Shown here piece by piece: positions 61,213 to 64,000 of a DNA stretch of 64,000 nt. Source of the stretch: Eubacterium_B sp034180045. GTDB taxonomy: Bacteria > Bacillota > Clostridia > Peptostreptococcales > Anaerovoracaceae. Position 1 is the stretch's first letter; each line of letters starts with the position of its first letter. The stretch covers positions 62,001 through 126,000 of the forward strand of contig JAXFOY010000025.1 of the NCBI GenBank assembly GCA_034180045.1, written 5' to 3'. Below the pieces are notes generated by a model. It saw only the letters and a list, made by a program, of their open reading frames with translations. It had not been told where the DNA came from and ran no database searches. The translations under genes and the position numbers were made by a program.

Positions 61213-62073
61213 ATGAAAGAGTTTAGACCAATCAAAGAAGGAAAAGTTCGTGAGATTTATGATAACGGAGACAGCTTGATTCTCGTTGCGAGCGATAGAA
61301 TATCAGCTTTTGACGTTATTTTGAAAAACCTTATAGTAGGCAAAGGCATCGTTTTGACAAAGATGTCAAAATTCTGGTTTGATTTAACCAAGGATATAGT
61401 TCCAAACCATATGATTTCAGTAGATACAAAGGATATGCCGGAATTTTTTCAAAATGAAAGCTTTGACGGCAGGAGCATGATGTGCCGCAAGCTCAAAATG
61501 CTTCCGGTTGAGTGCATCGTGCGAGGATATATAACAGGCAGCGGTTGGAACAGCTACCTTGAAAGCGGCGAGGTATGTGGAATCAGGCTCGAAGACGGTT
61601 TGAGAGAATCGCAAAAGCTTTCAGAGCCTATATATACTCCAAGTACAAAGGCTGAGATTGGCGATCACGACGAAAATATATCATTTGAGAAGAGTATAGA
61701 CATTATTGAGCGTGAATTTCCGGGACGCGGAAGAGAATATGCGGAAAAGATTAGAGATTACACGATTGCTCTATATAAAAAATGCTCGGAATATGCGCTT
61801 GAACGCGGGATAATCATAGCAGATACAAAGTTTGAGTTCGGTGTGGACGACGCGGGCAATATCGTCATAGGTGATGAAATGTTGACCCCCGACAGTTCTC
61901 GTTTTTGGCCGGCAGAGGGCTATGAAGCAGGAAAACCGCAGCCTTCGTACGATAAACAGTTCGTGCGTGATTGGCTAAAAGCAAATCCGGACAGCGATTA
62001 TTTGCTTCCGCAGGAAGTTATACATAAGACTATGTCAAAGTACAAGGAAGCCTTTGATAAACTTACTGAATAG
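61213..62073 (+). CDS. purC: Phosphoribosylaminoimidazole-succinocarboxamide synthase
   Basis: A 286-residue SAICAR synthase of the longer ADE1-like type. Seen: KEGKVREIYDNGDSLILVAS, SDRISAFDVI, VECIVRGYITGSGW, and the later IIADTKFEFGVDDAGN with TPDSSRFWPAEGY. It makes SAICAR in purine synthesis. AGAGGA lies before the ATG. No other purine genes are adjacent. Confidence 0.95.
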   Translation: MKEFRPIKEGKVREIYDNGDSLILVASDRISAFDVILKNLIVGKGIVLTKMSKFWFDLTKDIVPNHMISVDTKDMPEFFQNESFDGRSMMCRKLKMLPVECIVRGYITGSGWNSYLESGEVCGIRLEDGLRESQKLSEPIYTPSTKAEIGDHDENISFEKSIDIIEREFPGRGREYAEKIRDYTIALYKKCSEYALERGIIIADTKFEFGVDDAGNIVIGDEMLTPDSSRFWPAEGYEAGKPQPSYDKQFVRDWLKANPDSDYLLPQEVIHKTMSKYKEAFDKLTE

Positions 62074-62134
62074 GTTTAGATGAACATTTGATTTCTAGGC
62101 TGAACACAGGGTTCAATTAAAATACGAGGAATAT

Positions 62135-62539
62135 ATGGAAAACATAATGGTTTGCGTGACAAAGCAGCGTAATTGTCAGCGCTTGATTGACTATGGCAAA
62201 AAACTTATGCGTGATGAGAGTGATTCGATACATATAATTCATGTGACAGGTTCGGACTATAATTTTTTAGGTAATTCAGAGGAGCATAAGGCTCTGGAGT
62301 TCCTTTATGAAAAGGCGAGAGAAGCGGGGGCGCAGCTAACTGTATTAAAGTCTGATGATACTATTGCTACGCTGTGCTTACTCACTCAGGAACATAAGAT
62401 AACAAAGGTTGTCGTCGGAGCTTCCGGCGAAAATGATAAGGATGACGGAGCATTTTTGAACAGACTTAAAACAAAACTTAACAAGAGTGCGGAACTTATT
62501 GTAGTATCGCAGGCATCGATAGGAACAACATCTGCTTAA
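62135..62539 (+). CDS. UspA-like universal stress domain protein
   Basis: A 134-residue protein resembling the Usp domain of KdpD. MENIMVCVTKQRNCQRLI at the start, IHIIHVTGSD as strand two, and the nucleotide-binding-like VVVGASGENDKDDG are visible. It probably binds ATP or a related nucleotide; the role is unknown. RBS GAGGAA lies before the ATG. It is 17 bases before the flavoprotein gene. Confidence 0.78.
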   Translation: MENIMVCVTKQRNCQRLIDYGKKLMRDESDSIHIIHVTGSDYNFLGNSEEHKALEFLYEKAREAGAQLTVLKSDDTIATLCLLTQEHKITKVVVGASGENDKDDGAFLNRLKTKLNKSAELIVVSQASIGTTSA

Positions 62540-62556
62540 TTTGTGAGGAGAGAGGC

Positions 62557-63741
62557 TTGAAGTTTAACAGCAATCCAAAGATGGTAAATTTATTATATGA
62601 TGTATGTATCATAGGCGCCGGCGCCTCAGGCTTAATGACGGCAAATGTGATACTAAGATATAAACCCGATTGTAAAATCCTGATTATTGAATCAAAGGAT
62701 AAGCCGGGCAGGAAAATAGCGGCCTCCGGAAACGGCAAATGCAATTTATCTAATATCAGAAGCGATGGCTGGAGTGAGACTTCAGCCTTTTTTGAATATC
62801 TCGGAGTTCTGACTAAGCCGGATAGAGAGGGAAGAATTTATCCGTATTCGGAATATGCGCCGGATATTGTGGAGGCACTGATTGCAAAGCTGGGAAAGGT
62901 GGATTTTTTACTCTCCGGTCGTGCCACGGGTGTAGATAATATAGATGGAATCTTTCATATTTCAGCCGAGCATGCTATTAGAGGGGAGAAGCCAAGAGCT
63001 ATGAAACTAAGGAGCAGGCGCCTGGTCTTGGCTTGTGGCGGAACCGCATCGCCGCAGCTTGGAACCTGCGGCGATGGCTTTGCCTTGGCAAAGCAGCTCG
63101 CGCACGAGGTGCGCGAGCCGGTTCCTGCGCTCTGCGGCGTAAGAACCGAGCAAAATATGAAAAAGCTCGGACTTGCAGGAGTAAGGCAAAAGGCACAGGT
63201 AAGTCTTGAGCATAAAGGCAATTTGCTGATGAGCGAAAGCGGAGAACTTCAATTTACAGATTATGGGTTATCAGGTATTTGTATTTTCAATCTAACACGC
63301 GGAATAAGATATGAAGATGCGCTGCATAAGAAATTTGACGGATATAGAATAAAAGTTGATTTTATGCCTGAATATAGCAGTGAGCAAGTCTCACGACATT
63401 TGAAAAGCTGCGATAACTCGCTGCGCACTATTTTGAAACCTCAGCTTGCTCACTATATAGAAACGAAAAGCCGAAAGTTTTCGGCTTTAACAAGCCTGAT
63501 AAAGGGAATTTACTTTGATGTCACAGGGCTTTGCGACTGGGATAAGGCTCAGGTTACTCGCGGTGGGATAAAGACGGGCGAGTTTAATCCTAAAACAATG
63601 GAATCGCGTAAGATAAAAGGCTTGTACTTTGCCGGCGAGATTGTTGATTTTGATGGACCGTGCGGTGGCTTTAATCTGCAAAATGCCTGGACATGCGGCA
63701 TCAAATGCGGAAAAGCTATATCTAGGTATCTTAGCAAGTGA
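62557..63741 (+). CDS. HI0933/YhiN family FAD-dependent oxidoreductase
   Basis: A 394-residue flavoprotein. The Rossmann motif DVCIIGAGASGLMTA lies near residue 17. The second motif GRKIAASGNGKCNLSN is typical of the family, as is the end GLYFAGEIVDFDGPCGGFNLQNAW. TTG 62557 is taken as start because GAGGAGAGAGG lies directly upstream; ATG 62581 has no such site. The electron acceptor and substrate are unknown. The stretch 63040-63130 is G+C-rich and repetitive compared with its surroundings. Confidence 0.9.
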   Translation: MKFNSNPKMVNLLYDVCIIGAGASGLMTANVILRYKPDCKILIIESKDKPGRKIAASGNGKCNLSNIRSDGWSETSAFFEYLGVLTKPDREGRIYPYSEYAPDIVEALIAKLGKVDFLLSGRATGVDNIDGIFHISAEHAIRGEKPRAMKLRSRRLVLACGGTASPQLGTCGDGFALAKQLAHEVREPVPALCGVRTEQNMKKLGLAGVRQKAQVSLEHKGNLLMSESGELQFTDYGLSGICIFNLTRGIRYEDALHKKFDGYRIKVDFMPEYSSEQVSRHLKSCDNSLRTILKPQLAHYIETKSRKFSALTSLIKGIYFDVTGLCDWDKAQVTRGGIKTGEFNPKTMESRKIKGLYFAGEIVDFDGPCGGFNLQNAWTCGIKCGKAISRYLSK

Positions 63742-63746
63742 GTTAA

Positions 63747-63857
63747 GCATATTTTGATGGGCTTGCTCGGCGTGCATCGATTGACACGCTAAAGGATTTT
63801 GCAAAAATTGCATGGTTAGAAAATGTGATAACTGAATATAGCGCATTCCCAACTTAA
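63747..63857 (+). pseudogene. Possible remnant of a coding sequence after the flavoprotein gene
   Basis: A frame without a start codon reads FDGLARRASIDTLKDFAKIA, then WLENVITEYSAFPT and a stop at 63855. The composition is protein-like and no ribosome binding site is present. It could be the end of a deleted gene. I do not recognise it. The rest of 63858-64000 is A+T-rich and shows no feature I can support. Confidence 0.25.
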
Positions 63858-64000
63858 ATTTGACTTTTAAGAGAATGGCTTAGAAAAATTAAATTACTTT
63901 ATAAATTATAATTTGCACATTCATGTTTAATTTCCCCATAAAACACATAAAATTTTCTGGATACACATTCGGCAATAATTAATGGTTATAGAGTCATTTT

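Noticed and set aside
63040..63130. Separate minus-strand genes in the G+C-rich part of the flavoprotein gene
   Set aside because: The long minus-strand frames there are shadows of a clear HI0933-family coding sequence and lack starts with ribosome binding sites.

Overview
The window looks like chromosome from an anaerobic Gram-positive bacterium of the class Clostridia. The signs are strong Shine-Dalgarno sites, A+T-rich consensus promoters, cell-wall-binding repeat 2 (CWB2) surface proteins, an ECF vitamin transporter, a rubredoxin/flavodiiron pair and FemAB-type peptidoglycan transferases. An Anaerovoracaceae/Family XIII-like lineage is my guess from gene content, not something the sequence proves. 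I see no rRNA, tRNA, CRISPR array, complete insertion sequence or prophage.

Layout. 1-1.1 kb: dnaX end, ybaB, recR. 1.2-4.4 kb: two tandem sodium-dependent (NSS/SNF) transporters. 4.6-11.1 kb: two large CWB2 surface proteins, one with an intact transglutaminase-like triad. 11.1-11.9 kb (minus): a small operon of a broken gene and a two-helix membrane protein. 12-20.8 kb: a PyrR-attenuator-type leader and pyrC-carB-pyrK-pyrD-pyrF-pyrE-pyrB, with neither carA nor pyrR present. PyrB carries a C-terminal PyrI-like zinc knuckle. 20.8-22.7 kb: a 52-residue basic protein and an AAA_14/DUF4143 ATPase preceded by four copies of a 13-bp element at exactly 33-bp spacing. 22.7-26.5 kb (minus): two FemAB-like transferases and an M20 amidohydrolase. 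26.7-29.9 kb: DppA-like, DmpA-like, racemase and Dtd genes, a D-amino-acid theme.

30.2-42.2 kb is one tightly spaced run. It holds EcfT, a fused double EcfA, an S component, two exported DUF4430 (transcobalamin C-terminal-like) proteins and a lipoprotein predicted to be an alpha/alpha toroid. MoxR, DUF58, a TgpA-like transglutaminase and a frameshifted Nudix gene follow. At 42.4-47.9 kb a cobalamin riboswitch with its own terminator precedes a 1746-residue CWB2 protein that also carries a DUF4430-like domain. Together these two loci look like a cell-surface corrinoid capture and import system built from the same two folds as animal intrinsic factor/transcobalamin. This is the most interesting element of the window.

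48-51.8 kb: a preQ1 riboswitch with queT, a VanX-like dipeptidase, mtnA, scpA and scpB. 51.8-55.9 kb: a Crp/Fnr-type regulator divergent from a fusion of acyl-CoA dehydrogenase, EtfA FAD domain and rubredoxin, translationally coupled to a flavodiiron protein. This is a plausible route from acyl-CoA to O2 or NO and the second notable system. 56-63.7 kb: a membrane protein, a secreted nuclease, proB-proA, a YbjQ protein, a low-molecular-weight phosphatase, a thioredoxin-fold protein, purC, a Usp-like protein and an HI0933-type flavoprotein. The last 260 bp hold only a possible gene remnant.
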